A DNA stretch of 64,000 nucleotides, taken from positions 1 through 64,000 of the forward strand of contig NZQV01000021.1 of NCBI GenBank assembly GCA_002696035.1. The letters are read 5' to 3'. This stretch comes from Balneola sp. GTDB taxonomy: Bacteria; Bacteroidota; Rhodothermia; Balneolales; Balneolaceae. Shown in pieces: positions 9,601 to 17,744 of this stretch. Within the stretch, counting starts at the first letter, position 1, and each line of letters opens with the position of its first letter. The notes beneath the pieces are model-generated. The model did not search any database. It saw only the letters and a program-made list of their open reading frames with translations, and had not been told where the DNA came from. Made by a program: the position numbers and the translations under genes.

Positions 9601-11409
9601 TTACAGCTCTCCCGAAAAGATGGCTGTATTTCCGGTTTTATCTTTAAGTGTGAGCGTTACTTTGTTTAAACTTTGGGGCGAAAACTCTGGAAGATAGTAC
9701 TCAATGATTTCTGTTTCGTAATCATATTCTGCAATTCCCCGTACTCCATTCACATAAAATTGAGCACTCGAAGATTCTATTCCGGAGAGATCATCTGTAG
9801 CACGAACTGATATCCGCCATTCTCCATAATCTGTTCTATAAAGCTTCAGGTCTGAAATTACGGGTGCAATTGTGTCTGCTTTTATAACAAACTCTCCAAA
9901 TTCAGTTGGCCAGGCATGTACCGTATTTCCGATCAATTCAGATTCCACATAATCAAGATCACCATCACGGTCATTTTGGTATAAGCGATATGGTAATCCA
10001 CTCTCAAGTTTATTTCCTATAAAAAATGCAACGCTGTAGGTTTTTCGAACCGGTAGCATTTGCGGCTGAATAGAAAGTAGTGCTTCTTCTTTTTGGAATG
10101 TGTAGGAAGTGGAAATTGTCAGCGTATCAAAGACACTTTCTGGGGGCATTCTAAGTGATAATCGTTGATCAGGAGTACTGATCTTCTGATGACTTTCCGG
10201 GAATATTCGATTGAAATGTATGCTAGCGGCTGAGTCTTTGCTAACTATTGTATGGTTCGTTTTCCATGCATATCCATCGATATCTGACTGCAGATCTATG
10301 GTTCCTTCAAGATCTGGGGATGCCCAATTTTCTGTCCAATACCATGTAGTTGTAGGGAACTGAAGAGGTGCTTTTTCTGAATTTACTGTATCATCGGGTA
10401 CAATTGTGAGTGTTGCCTGAGAGGTATTCCCAAAATAATCGGAGGCAAAAATAGTGTATGTTTCAGCAGAGTCTTTGGGCTGGAGAATAGCAGAAGGACG
10501 CTCGATCAAATAAAACGGATTCTTCTGTCCGTCTTTTGGATACAGTCGCTGATGTCCTCTTCGGGTTGAGCCAAAAGGAGCAATTCGATCCAGAAACATT
10601 TGTTCGCCATCATCAAAACTCATGGTATTAAGCTCTTGATAGAAAAGGGTGTCCGATCCTAGCTTCAAACCAAGGGAATAGACGGCATAAGCGTTGTATA
10701 CATCATTAGCCTGATCATACACATTCACAGCTAGCCCGGCTTTTCCATGGACTTTGATCTCTCCAAAATCAGAGCTATTCTCATTTTTCTGAATTCTGCG
10801 AAAATGGGAGACAGGTCTGCCTTCAACACGACTTTTTTTTGTGATGGGTTCCACGATCAGCGAAGAAAATACCGGTGGTATATCATCCTGTACTTCCAGA
10901 TTTGATGTGAGGGCATTAATCGGATTTTGCAGTGAATCCCGGATCTCAAAATGAAGATGAGGAGGCCCAATGCCTGTTGAACCTGTGAACCCAATGACAT
11001 CGCCCTTTTTTACCCGAACTCCCATCTTGTCTAAAATAGAATCCATTTCAAAAGAATGATCCATAAGGCGAATAGAATCGGCTATTGATCTGAAATGATG
11101 ATTAAACCGTTGTAAGTGTGCATAAACAGTGTAGGTCTGATCGGGATGTTTCAAATAAATAGCATTACCATAGCCGCGCTCGGTAACCAAAAGCCGATAT
11201 AGTATTCCATCTCTGGAGGCATACACTTCATATCCTTCGCGTCCCCAGGTCTTGATGTCTAAGCCGGCATGGAAATGAGCCGATCTGGTTTCTCCAAAAG
11301 TAGAGCTAAGATATTGTCCTGAGTTGGTGGGCCATAAATATTCCTGCGCCGGGAGAGCGCTGGAAATACCGGTGAGAACCAAGAAAAGGGCTATGGTGAA
11401 ATGTCTCAC
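9601..11409 (-). CDS. Secreted M23 (LytM-type) metallopeptidase
   Basis: A 602-residue protein with a signal peptide (cleavage near ALPAQ, residue ~21). The M23 domain comes first (about residues 25-160) with zinc ligands His47 and Asp51 (HAGLD) and the HxH pair His151/His153 (HLHFEI); His98 is in YAH. All four are intact, so an active peptidoglycan endopeptidase is plausible. The long C-terminal part (about 180-602) is beta-rich and Ig-like, with a final segment typical of extracellular adhesin-like modules. It probably trims the cell wall or an outer-surface peptide. It begins three bases after the stop of the FAH-family gene and should be cotranscribed with it. Confidence 0.9.
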   Translation of the reverse strand: MRHFTIALFLVLTGISSALPAQEYLWPTNSGQYLSSTFGETRSAHFHAGLDIKTWGREGYEVYASRDGILYRLLVTERGYGNAIYLKHPDQTYTVYAHLQRFNHHFRSIADSIRLMDHSFEMDSILDKMGVRVKKGDVIGFTGSTGIGPPHLHFEIRDSLQNPINALTSNLEVQDDIPPVFSSLIVEPITKKSRVEGRPVSHFRRIQKNENSSDFGEIKVHGKAGLAVNVYDQANDVYNAYAVYSLGLKLGSDTLFYQELNTMSFDDGEQMFLDRIAPFGSTRRGHQRLYPKDGQKNPFYLIERPSAILQPKDSAETYTIFASDYFGNTSQATLTIVPDDTVNSEKAPLQFPTTTWYWTENWASPDLEGTIDLQSDIDGYAWKTNHTIVSKDSAASIHFNRIFPESHQKISTPDQRLSLRMPPESVFDTLTISTSYTFQKEEALLSIQPQMLPVRKTYSVAFFIGNKLESGLPYRLYQNDRDGDLDYVESELIGNTVHAWPTEFGEFVIKADTIAPVISDLKLYRTDYGEWRISVRATDDLSGIESSSAQFYVNGVRGIAEYDYETEIIEYYLPEFSPQSLNKVTLTLKDKTGNTAIFSGEL

Positions 11410-11412
11410 AGC

Positions 11413-12066
11413 TTATTTGATATCTACACTTAAGGATTGGATTCCATTATCTAACAAAACTTCTAACTTGTCTCCGGGATTAACGGGACCAACACCTTCT
11501 GGGGTACCCGTAAATATAAGGTCTCCGGGATGTAGCGTATAGATCTGTGAAAGAAAGTTGATGAGGTTAGAAATAGGGAAGATCATCTCAGATGAATTGC
11601 CATGCTGCTTCACAAAACCATTTTGGAAAAGTTTGATATCAAGGTTATCAATATCTTGAACTTTGTCAGGGGTAACAAAAGAGCTTATCGGGGCGAAACC
11701 ATCAAACCCTTTGGCAATAGACCAAGGATGTCCTTGTCTTTTAGCGATCTTCTGAATATCTCTTGCAGTGAAGTCAATACCAATTCCTATTCCTCCGATA
11801 TGCTCAGAGGTGGAGCCATGAGAGATGTTTTTGCCAGTCTTCGAAATAGCTACCACGATCTCTGCCTCAAAATGAATATCGTTACTTTGCGGAGGCAGGG
11901 AGATGGAGTCACCATTGTAGCATATGGTGCCAAGTGGTTTAAGAAACACCAATGGTATTTTGGGAACAGGACTCCCCATTTCCTTAGCATGCTGAGCGTA
12001 GTTCCTGCCAATGCAATAGATATTGCGAACAGGTAGATCGAGTCCGGGTATCATTGGTTTTTCCAT
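11413..12066 (-). CDS. Fumarylacetoacetate hydrolase (FAH) family protein
   Basis: About 217 residues from the ATG at 12066. A longer frame from 12096 would start inside the rpmA terminator stem, so I reject it. The family motifs are present: GRNYAQHAKE at the N-terminus, the metal-binding Glu pair in HFEAEIVV, the Asp in GIDFTARD, and IFTGTPEGVG near the C-terminus. Members are Mg2+-dependent hydrolases or decarboxylases of acyl-pyruvates and similar beta-diketones (FahD1-like, oxaloacetate decarboxylase, catechol meta-cleavage enzymes). The size matches the acylpyruvase/FAHD1 group. The next gene (M23 peptidase) follows after three bases; there is no catabolic cluster nearby, so the substrate stays open. 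Confidence 0.87.
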   Translation of the reverse strand: MEKPMIPGLDLPVRNIYCIGRNYAQHAKEMGSPVPKIPLVFLKPLGTICYNGDSISLPPQSNDIHFEAEIVVAISKTGKNISHGSTSEHIGGIGIGIDFTARDIQKIAKRQGHPWSIAKGFDGFAPISSFVTPDKVQDIDNLDIKLFQNGFVKQHGNSSEMIFPISNLINFLSQIYTLHPGDLIFTGTPEGVGPVNPGDKLEVLLDNGIQSLSVDIK

Positions 12067-12079
12067 GGAGGCAAGATAT

Positions 12080-12114
12080 AAAAAAGCCCTGCACATAAAA
12101 CTATATGCAGGGCT
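12080..12114 (-). terminator. Rho-independent terminator of rplU-rpmA
   Basis: A 9-bp stem AGCCCTGCA/TGCAGGGCT (12085-12093 with 12106-12114) is followed on the minus strand by a run of U (12080-12085). It lies 26 bases past the rpmA stop. Confidence 0.92.
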
Positions 12115-12139
12115 GATTTCTTAAAAAGTTTTATGCGGA

Positions 12140-12397
12140 TCAGTTGATAGGATCTACATTCACATGCTTACGTCCGCCGGAACGAACAGTGAAGCTTACG
12201 GTGCCATCAGCAGTAGAAAAGAGCGTATCATCTCCACCGCGTTTTACATTTTCTCCAGGGTGAAATTTAGTACCACGCTGACGAACAATAATGCCGCCGG
12301 CACGAACAAATTCGCCGCCAAATCTTTTTACACCAAGTCGTTTTGATTGTGAGTCGCGACCGTTTTTAGTAGAACCTTGACCTTTCTTATGTGCCAT
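12140..12397 (-). CDS. rpmA: 50S ribosomal protein L27
   Basis: An 85-residue L27 starting [16 protein letters not shown] and containing the [11 protein letters not shown] core. The N-terminus begins directly with the mature-type AHKK sequence that reaches the peptidyl transferase centre. There is no Firmicutes-type cleavable extension. It is the second gene of the rplU-rpmA operon (26-base gap) and is followed by a strong terminator. Confidence 0.98.
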   Translation of the reverse strand: MAHKKGQGSTKNGRDSQSKRLGVKRFGGEFVRAGGIIVRQRGTKFHPGENVKRGGDDTLFSTADGTVSFTVRSGGRKHVNVDPIN

Positions 12398-12423
12398 AAC
12401 AATAAGGGTTTAGTAATGAAAAA

Positions 12424-12939
12424 TTATTTTAAAGCTTCAATGAGTTCAGCCTTGCGCATGCTGGAATATCCGGTAAGGCCTTTTTCTTTTGCCAAGTCTT
12501 TAAGCTCAGAAACCGTCATTGATTCCAGATCATTGGCTTGCTCTTTTTTAGGAGCTGCTGCCTTGGTTTCTGCTTTTTTAGCTGGGGCGTCTTCTTTCTT
12601 AGCTGTTTTCTTTGCAGAAGAAGAACCACCGGTAGTAATGCTCTCGATTTGAATTTGAGACATTACCTGACGATGTCCGTTCAGCTTTTGATAACCTTTA
12701 CGGCGTTTTTTCTTGAATACAAGAACTTTATCAGCTTTAACTGTATCCAGAAGGGTAGCGGAAATTTCAGCTCCTTCAACAACAGGGGTTCCAACATTAA
12801 CATTTCCGTTGCCATCTTTAATAAGAAGCACTTTATCGAAGGTGAGTTTATCACCGTCAGCAGTTTGCTTATCCACAAACAGCACATCATTTTCAGCTAC
12901 TTTATATTGATGGCCGCCGATTTCAACAATAGCGTACAT
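12424..12939 (-). CDS. rplU: 50S ribosomal protein L21 with C-terminal Rho_N-like domain
   Basis: Residues 1 to about 103 are a standard L21 (MYAIVEIGGHQYKV at the start; KKKRRKGYQKLNGHRQ is the rRNA-binding segment). L21 normally ends there. Here a linker rich in Lys and Ala (about 104-136) leads to a 35-residue helical module (137-171) starting LESMTVSELKDLAKEKG and ending KAELIEALK. This matches the Rho_N/SAP-like nucleic-acid-binding fold, so the protein is about 70 residues longer than usual. A promoter (12979-13009) precedes it and rpmA follows. The tail could add RNA contacts on the ribosome surface; that is inference. Confidence 0.95.
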   Translation of the reverse strand: MYAIVEIGGHQYKVAENDVLFVDKQTADGDKLTFDKVLLIKDGNGNVNVGTPVVEGAEISATLLDTVKADKVLVFKKKRRKGYQKLNGHRQVMSQIQIESITTGGSSSAKKTAKKEDAPAKKAETKAAAPKKEQANDLESMTVSELKDLAKEKGLTGYSSMRKAELIEALK

Positions 12940-12978
12940 AGAATTTCTAAATTTCTTTTGCGTTTAATTGAGAGCTTG

Positions 12979-13009
12979 AAAAGATAACGGATAATGCACA
13001 GAAAACAAA
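12979..13009 (-). promoter_or_regulatory. Promoter of rplU-rpmA
   Basis: On the minus strand TTTG (13006-13009), exactly 19 bases, then TATCTTTT (12979-12986). This is a close match to the Bacteroidota sigma-A promoter TTTG-N19-TAnnTTTG. It predicts a leader of about 30-35 bases before the rplU ATG. Confidence 0.6.
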
Positions 13010-13076
13010 GCAAATCTATACTGATTTATTCAGAAACTTCACTTAAATTCAGGGAAAAGTTAAATCAATTGTTGTT

Positions 13077-13313
13077 ATGAGAAAATTACCTTCTTTACAC
13101 GAACAAGCTTTTAAGTATAAAAACACAAAACGTCTGCAGCATGATGGGGGAAGAGCATGGATCAAAGATTCTCAGCTCCATGAAGCCCGGAAAGATGCTA
13201 ACGGACGATTTGTGACCGTTCCAGCACAAGTAAAAGTTCCTGGAATGAAAACGGAAATATTAGACAATAAAGACCTGCCTACTCATAAACCGGATAATTC
13301 TCCGCTTCCGTAA
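13077..13313 (+). CDS. Small protein of unknown function
   Basis: A 78-residue frame, basic and Pro-rich at its end (DLPTHKPDNSPLP), with no signal peptide, membrane segment or motif that I recognise. Codon use looks like that of neighbouring genes. It fills most of the gap between the rplU promoter region and the lexA stop, on the plus strand, convergent with lexA. No clear Shine-Dalgarno sequence is seen, as for most genes here. I think it is real but cannot name it. Confidence 0.5.
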   Translation: MRKLPSLHEQAFKYKNTKRLQHDGGRAWIKDSQLHEARKDANGRFVTVPAQVKVPGMKTEILDNKDLPTHKPDNSPLP

Positions 13314-13328
13314 TCAGGAAATTCAGTT

Positions 13329-13985
13329 TTAAGCTACTAAAGGAACAGAGCGTTGAAATCCCTGCCGGTTCACATGGCCGATATATTTTCCGATAATCTT
13401 AACTTCTTCGAAAAGGTCAGGTTCAATAAATATGTCATCATATTCGGGGTTGGCAGGTTCTAAACGAAGTCCATCATCATCCCAGTAGATCTTCTTAAGA
13501 CTCGTTTCTCCATTGTATAGAACCGCACCGATATCTCCATTTTTTACATCGGTGTCCATAAGCAATACAAAGTCTCCATCGTGAATGCCCACATCTTTCA
13601 TGCTGAAGCCTGTAACCCGCAATGCAAACAGATCATCCAGATCAGGAAATAAGGTTTGCAGGGTAATACTGCCTAAGTTGGCTTCGACGGCTTCTTGCAG
13701 GGAACCAGCTGCGATCAGGCCGCGAACAGGAATACCTTCTTTTTCTTCAGTTTTTCCCAGCAGACTCTTTTTCTCAGACGGCAGGTCATACTCTTCGTCA
13801 TCCCGTTTAATTAAATAGCCTTTCTTAAGCAGTGCCTGTATATTTTGTGTAACACTGTTTGGAGAAGCATAGCCAAAGTGTTCAGCGATTTCCCGATAGG
13901 TAGGCCATACATCATGATCTTTTTTATACTCAACTATATAAGTGAAAAACTCGTGCTGTTTGCGTGTTAAATGTGCATTATCCAT
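13329..13985 (-). CDS. lexA: LexA-type repressor (S24 peptidase)
   Basis: 218 residues. The N-terminal winged helix (about 1-68) has the LexA pattern LTRKQHEFFTYI ... PTYREIAEHFGYASPNSV. The C-terminal S24 domain has the self-cleavage site Ala93-Gly94 (IAAG), nucleophile Ser128 (GFSMKD) and general base Lys164 (TSLKK). LexA represses DNA-damage genes until RecA filaments trigger cleavage. Three direct copies of ATGTGTAA (14012-14073) lie in the divergent upstream region and may be its operator. No other obvious SOS gene is next to it; radA and mutY are several kb away. Confidence 0.9.
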   Translation of the reverse strand: MDNAHLTRKQHEFFTYIVEYKKDHDVWPTYREIAEHFGYASPNSVTQNIQALLKKGYLIKRDDEEYDLPSEKKSLLGKTEEKEGIPVRGLIAAGSLQEAVEANLGSITLQTLFPDLDDLFALRVTGFSMKDVGIHDGDFVLLMDTDVKNGDIGAVLYNGETSLKKIYWDDDGLRLEPANPEYDDIFIEPDLFEEVKIIGKYIGHVNRQGFQRSVPLVA

Positions 13986-14011
13986 GACAGTATATTTTTA
14001 ATGTAAGAAAT

Positions 14012-14073
14012 ATGTGTAATAAACGGAGTTTGTCAATGAAGTTCAACAGAAAATGTGTAAATAATATGTGTAA
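14012..14073. promoter_or_regulatory. Three direct repeats ATGTGTAA between lexA and the divergent gene
   Basis: The octamer ATGTGTAA occurs at 14012-14019, 14053-14060 and 14066-14073, that is three times within 62 bases, starting 27 bases upstream of lexA. The last two are 13 bases apart start to start, roughly one helix turn. The position suggests an autoregulatory operator, but binding by LexA is a guess. Confidence 0.35.
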
Positions 14074-16081
14074 AATTTTGGGTCTGTTTATGATGATTCC
14101 TCTGCTTATTTCTTGCAACAAGGAAAGTGCATATTCGAGGTTACTCACACAGGAATATCCAAGTCTATATTCACAGGTTTTTGAACGAGATGCAGATTCC
14201 TTACTCACTTTTACTGAACATCAGGATGAATTTATAAGAGCTCAGGCATGGCGGGCTTTGATCAGTACTCCGGTGAAGGTGGAGAATATGGATGACTTCA
14301 TCACAAAAGTACAATATTCGAATACTAAAGAAGCATGGATGGCCCTGAGTGGAAAGGAACTCAGTGATGGTCAATTGGAGCGATTACACAACCTTTGGAA
14401 AGAACGCTCCTCACTACGGAAGGGCATCAGCAGAGTACTGGGAAAACAAGGAAATCAGACTTCTTTAGATGTATTGGTTCAGAATTTTGATGAGATCATT
14501 GATTCAGAAAATGAATTTGAATCTGCTTTAGCCATCGGCCGTTTGATGATGGATCATGAGATCAGTCCGGTAACTAAAAGGAGTGTTCTGCGGTATGCAG
14601 CTGTGATCGAAGACCCAAAATTATACAGGGCTTATTTTTATGGACTCTATCGGAGTAATGAAGCCGTGGAAGATGAGGAAATCCTGAAAGCAATCTGGGA
14701 TGGCTATACGTGGGTTGAAAGTCCTAAGATCAGACAATATATACTTCGAATTGCCTTTAACTCTGCTCCTGAAGAGACCTTTCAAGATCTGCCTGCTTCT
14801 GATATCACGGAAATGAATGTTCAACTTGCGGTAGAGCTTGCACAACAAACTGGTAAAGTAGACTGGAACGAGAAGCTTGCAGAAGTGTACAGGAAACTAC
14901 TTGAGCACCAAAATCCGGTAGTGAATGAAACAACGCTTGGGCAAATTGAAGCTCATTCCGAGAAAGATGCTGACTTTGATGAGTCTGTCATTGAACTGAT
15001 CGTGGAAAATGAAGAAAAAAGTGCCGGAGTAAGACTTTCAGGAATAATGGCGCTAAATGATCCGGAACCTTATATAGATCTGGCTGATGAGCTGGCATCG
15101 GGAAATGAATATCAGCTCATAAAACGATTAAACATCCTTCAGCGGGTAGAGGCCACTGAAAGTTATGTCTCTATATTAAGTGATTACATAGAAAGCGAAA
15201 ACAGAATGGAGGTGCTTTTTGCGGCTCAGGCATTGCAAGACTTTTGGGATGATCTGCCTGCGTCCCGGAAAACCAATTCGTTAAGTGAGCAGGTCAGGAA
15301 CCTGATATTCCAGCTTTTGGATCACCAAGATCGTTCTATAACCTATGTAACCGTTCCGTTTATGAATGAATCCGGGTTGATCAGTAATGATGATTTTTCA
15401 CGAATTGAAGACTACCTGGCCGGTTACAGGTTGCCCGATGACATTGAAGTATATCAGGTATTTGGGCAGTTTTTGATGGATCGATTTGAATCAGCATCTG
15501 TGGAACTTTTAGACTCGCTTTCTGCCTTCGGGAATGTAGCGTTGAATAGTACACTCAGAGATCAGGGTTGGGATATCCAGGAGACCAAAAATGTCCCAAA
15601 ATCTTTCCGTACTCCAGACTGGCAGAGACTGGGAGAACTTGGTGCAAATCCGGTCTGGGTGCTCGAAACGGATAAGGGAAACATTGAAATCGAAATGAAT
15701 CCAATTTCTGCGCCCGCAACCATATCAGGGATGGACAGCCTCACGCGAGCAGGAGCTTACAATGCAGTGGCCTTCCACCGGGTAGTACCAAATTTTGTTG
15801 TTCAGGGCGGAGATATTGAAACCGGTGATGGTTTTGGCGGTCCGGATTATGTAGTGCCAACAGAGGCTTCATCTAAACAGTACGCAAGGGGGATAGTGGG
15901 CATTGCAAGTGCCGGTACCGATACCGAAGGAAGCCAATATTTTGTAATGCATGATTGGGCTCCTCACCTAAACGGTCGCTATACTATTATTGGGGAAGTT
16001 ATATCAGGGATGCAGGTGGTCGACAAGTTAATGGTGGGCGATAAAGTAAATCAGGCATATTGGGTTCAGGTTGAGGAGTGA
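14036..16081 (+). CDS. Lipoprotein with helical (HEAT-like) region and C-terminal cyclophilin domain
   Basis: The frame is open from 14012, but ATGs at 14036 and 14066 better fit a lipoprotein signal peptide (MMIPLLISC, lipobox LISC) and leave room for a promoter opposite lexA. I use 14036, giving 681 residues; 14066 is equally possible. After the signal comes about 500 residues of helical repeat-like sequence, HEAT/ARM-like by pattern. Then there is a cyclophilin-type peptidyl-prolyl isomerase domain (about the last 150 residues) with FHRVVPNFVVQGGD, GSQYFVMH and LNGRYTIIGEV. It should act as a membrane-anchored folding catalyst in the periplasm. The helical part may present substrates or bind a partner. 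Confidence 0.88.
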   Translation: MKFNRKCVNNMCKILGLFMMIPLLISCNKESAYSRLLTQEYPSLYSQVFERDADSLLTFTEHQDEFIRAQAWRALISTPVKVENMDDFITKVQYSNTKEAWMALSGKELSDGQLERLHNLWKERSSLRKGISRVLGKQGNQTSLDVLVQNFDEIIDSENEFESALAIGRLMMDHEISPVTKRSVLRYAAVIEDPKLYRAYFYGLYRSNEAVEDEEILKAIWDGYTWVESPKIRQYILRIAFNSAPEETFQDLPASDITEMNVQLAVELAQQTGKVDWNEKLAEVYRKLLEHQNPVVNETTLGQIEAHSEKDADFDESVIELIVENEEKSAGVRLSGIMALNDPEPYIDLADELASGNEYQLIKRLNILQRVEATESYVSILSDYIESENRMEVLFAAQALQDFWDDLPASRKTNSLSEQVRNLIFQLLDHQDRSITYVTVPFMNESGLISNDDFSRIEDYLAGYRLPDDIEVYQVFGQFLMDRFESASVELLDSLSAFGNVALNSTLRDQGWDIQETKNVPKSFRTPDWQRLGELGANPVWVLETDKGNIEIEMNPISAPATISGMDSLTRAGAYNAVAFHRVVPNFVVQGGDIETGDGFGGPDYVVPTEASSKQYARGIVGIASAGTDTEGSQYFVMHDWAPHLNGRYTIIGEVISGMQVVDKLMVGDKVNQAYWVQVEE

Positions 16082-16136
16082 ATTACCTCATTTGCCCGGC
16101 CTGTGGGAGTCCGTAAAACAATTTTGTGTACAAAGA

Positions 16137-17150
16137 TCAGATGTTTTTGAAAATCCAGTTTTGGAATAGCTCCCTGAAACGAAAAGAAAAATTAAGCCGC
16201 ACAGGCTCATCCTCTCCAGGATACTCATAACACATATCCACAACGTGGAAAAAGCGGTTGGCGCCGGTAATGGTTTTAAGAGTGAAATTGGAAGGAATCG
16301 AATCGGGGTACATCTCACTGAATTCTTGTAATGCCCACTCGCTGTACACGTGTCCGTCATTCTCTCCAAACAGGAAAAGAGCAGGGATCTCAATTTTTTT
16401 GATATAGGGAGCAGGATCAAAATCCCGTTTATTATTCATATGTCGCCAGCTTTTGGTAAGCGGAAGCCATGAAACCCAATTTTGGTGCGATAAAGCTTTT
16501 TGTTCTGCTTTCTGAAGTGCTACTTCCTCAGTTTCTCCCGAGCATATATAATCACTATGATATTCATTCACTAACTGCCGGTAAGCGTTAAAGGGTGCAG
16601 TTCCCAGTGAGGCGACAAATTTTACTTCATCGGGATAGTCAGAAGCTACAATTTGAGCAACCCAGCCATCTTCGCCCATGCCCACCAATCCAATTCGCTG
16701 TGTATCAACTTCACGGCGCTGACTTAAATATTGAATAGCCGCCCGGGCATCTTTTGCAAAATCAGTCGTGGTTGCGCGCCCCCATCTCCCGGTTGACTCC
16801 CCAATTCCCCTGGGATCGTAATAAAGAACACCAATTCCTGCAGGTGGAAAAACCGCTTCCAGGTTCTCTCGGATAAAGCTTTCTCTTTGGGGGTGAAGGT
16901 CGCCCCATTCATACAATCCTCCCATAAATATCACAACAGGAACATTCTCAGCAGAATCGGGAAGAACCAGTCGGCCGTTTATGACCACATCGCCACTTTT
17001 AAAAACTACCTCTTCACCGGAAACGGGCTCTTCCTGAGCTACACTTATGTTTCCGAATAGAAGGACCATTAAAAAAGGAAGGATCCAGAAAACTTTTGAT
17101 TTGATAATTAGCCTCAATTGGTGAAAAGCGTTGCTATTATGTATGCTCAT
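16137..17150 (-). CDS. Secreted alpha/beta-hydrolase-like protein lacking the nucleophile serine
   Basis: 337 residues with an N-terminal hydrophobic signal (about 18-39, ending SVAQEE). The fold is that of acyl-peptide-hydrolase/dienelactone-type alpha/beta hydrolases: YYDPRGIGES before the elbow, IGLVGMGEDGW at the elbow, FLFGENDGHV at the acid position and RFFHVVD near the final His. Normally the elbow reads G-x-S-x-G; here the Ser position is Gly (VGMGEDG), read directly from the DNA. It may be a non-catalytic binding protein, or it may use other residues. Its ATG overlaps the stop of the DinB-like gene (ATGA), so translation is coupled. Confidence 0.82.
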   Translation of the reverse strand: MSIHNSNAFHQLRLIIKSKVFWILPFLMVLLFGNISVAQEEPVSGEEVVFKSGDVVINGRLVLPDSAENVPVVIFMGGLYEWGDLHPQRESFIRENLEAVFPPAGIGVLYYDPRGIGESTGRWGRATTTDFAKDARAAIQYLSQRREVDTQRIGLVGMGEDGWVAQIVASDYPDEVKFVASLGTAPFNAYRQLVNEYHSDYICSGETEEVALQKAEQKALSHQNWVSWLPLTKSWRHMNNKRDFDPAPYIKKIEIPALFLFGENDGHVYSEWALQEFSEMYPDSIPSNFTLKTITGANRFFHVVDMCYEYPGEDEPVRLNFSFRFRELFQNWIFKNI

Positions 17151-17644
17151 GAAATCTTTCTTCGAATTTCTTTCAGCTGATGAATATGTCGTTTGGTGTG
17201 TAAAATACAGAAACTAAGCCATTCAAATCGGGTTAAGCTTCCATAAACAGGATGCTTGTACATCAGGCACAGTTCAGTGGGTTCATTTTCGGAATAGGCC
17301 TGAGCTATTTTCTCGCGATTCGATTTGAAAGATGTGAGAAGCTCGTTCTTATTTTGCTGGTTTTTGGTGGGTTGAATGACTTCCGGGGCTTTGGTCTTTT
17401 TACTGAAGTTCAACAAAGAATCTTCCATTTTCTGCACAAGGGTATCAGGGCGTCTCTCAATGCGGGTGGATTCCCCAAGGAAAAGACGCGCAACCCCAAA
17501 CTCTGATCTGTATAGGTGTTCAAGTACTTCGGCTGCCGACCATTCTTCCTCTGAAGGTTTAATAAAAAAGTCTCCCTCTGAAAAAGAACCGATCAAATCA
17601 GCTAACTGCCCGGTATTTTCCTCAAATTGTTGTAATAGCTCCAT
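17147..17644 (-). CDS. DinB-like (DinB_2) four-helix protein
   Basis: 165 residues with the DinB/YfiT four-helix pattern: EEEWSAAEVLEHLYRSE near residue 35-48 and HTKRHIHQLKEI near the end. The His of EHLYRSE and the two His of HTKRHIHQ match the usual three-His metal site. Many members are metal-dependent thiol transferases or of unknown function; despite the family name it is not the DinB polymerase. It overlaps the start of the alpha/beta-hydrolase-like gene by four bases. The upstream haem-protein gene ends 100 bases before it. Confidence 0.82.
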   Translation of the reverse strand: MELLQQFEENTGQLADLIGSFSEGDFFIKPSEEEWSAAEVLEHLYRSEFGVARLFLGESTRIERRPDTLVQKMEDSLLNFSKKTKAPEVIQPTKNQQNKNELLTSFKSNREKIAQAYSENEPTELCLMYKHPVYGSLTRFEWLSFCILHTKRHIHQLKEIRRKIS

Positions 17645-17744
17645 CTTAAAAATTTTGTGGAGCTAAAAGTAATTCAATGAGTGGAAAAAATCTTAAAATC
17701 TTTGGGATTCCTTAAAAAGGCTTTAAAACCAATCTTAATGGGTC

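Noticed and set aside
12067-12096. Upstream start of the FAH-family gene
   Set aside because: It lies within the rplU-rpmA terminator stem; ATG 12066 is preferred.
13329-16081. lexA plus the neighbouring lipoprotein as a prophage repressor module
   Set aside because: No phage genes or integrase are near, and LexA has the full chromosomal-type wing and peptidase domain.
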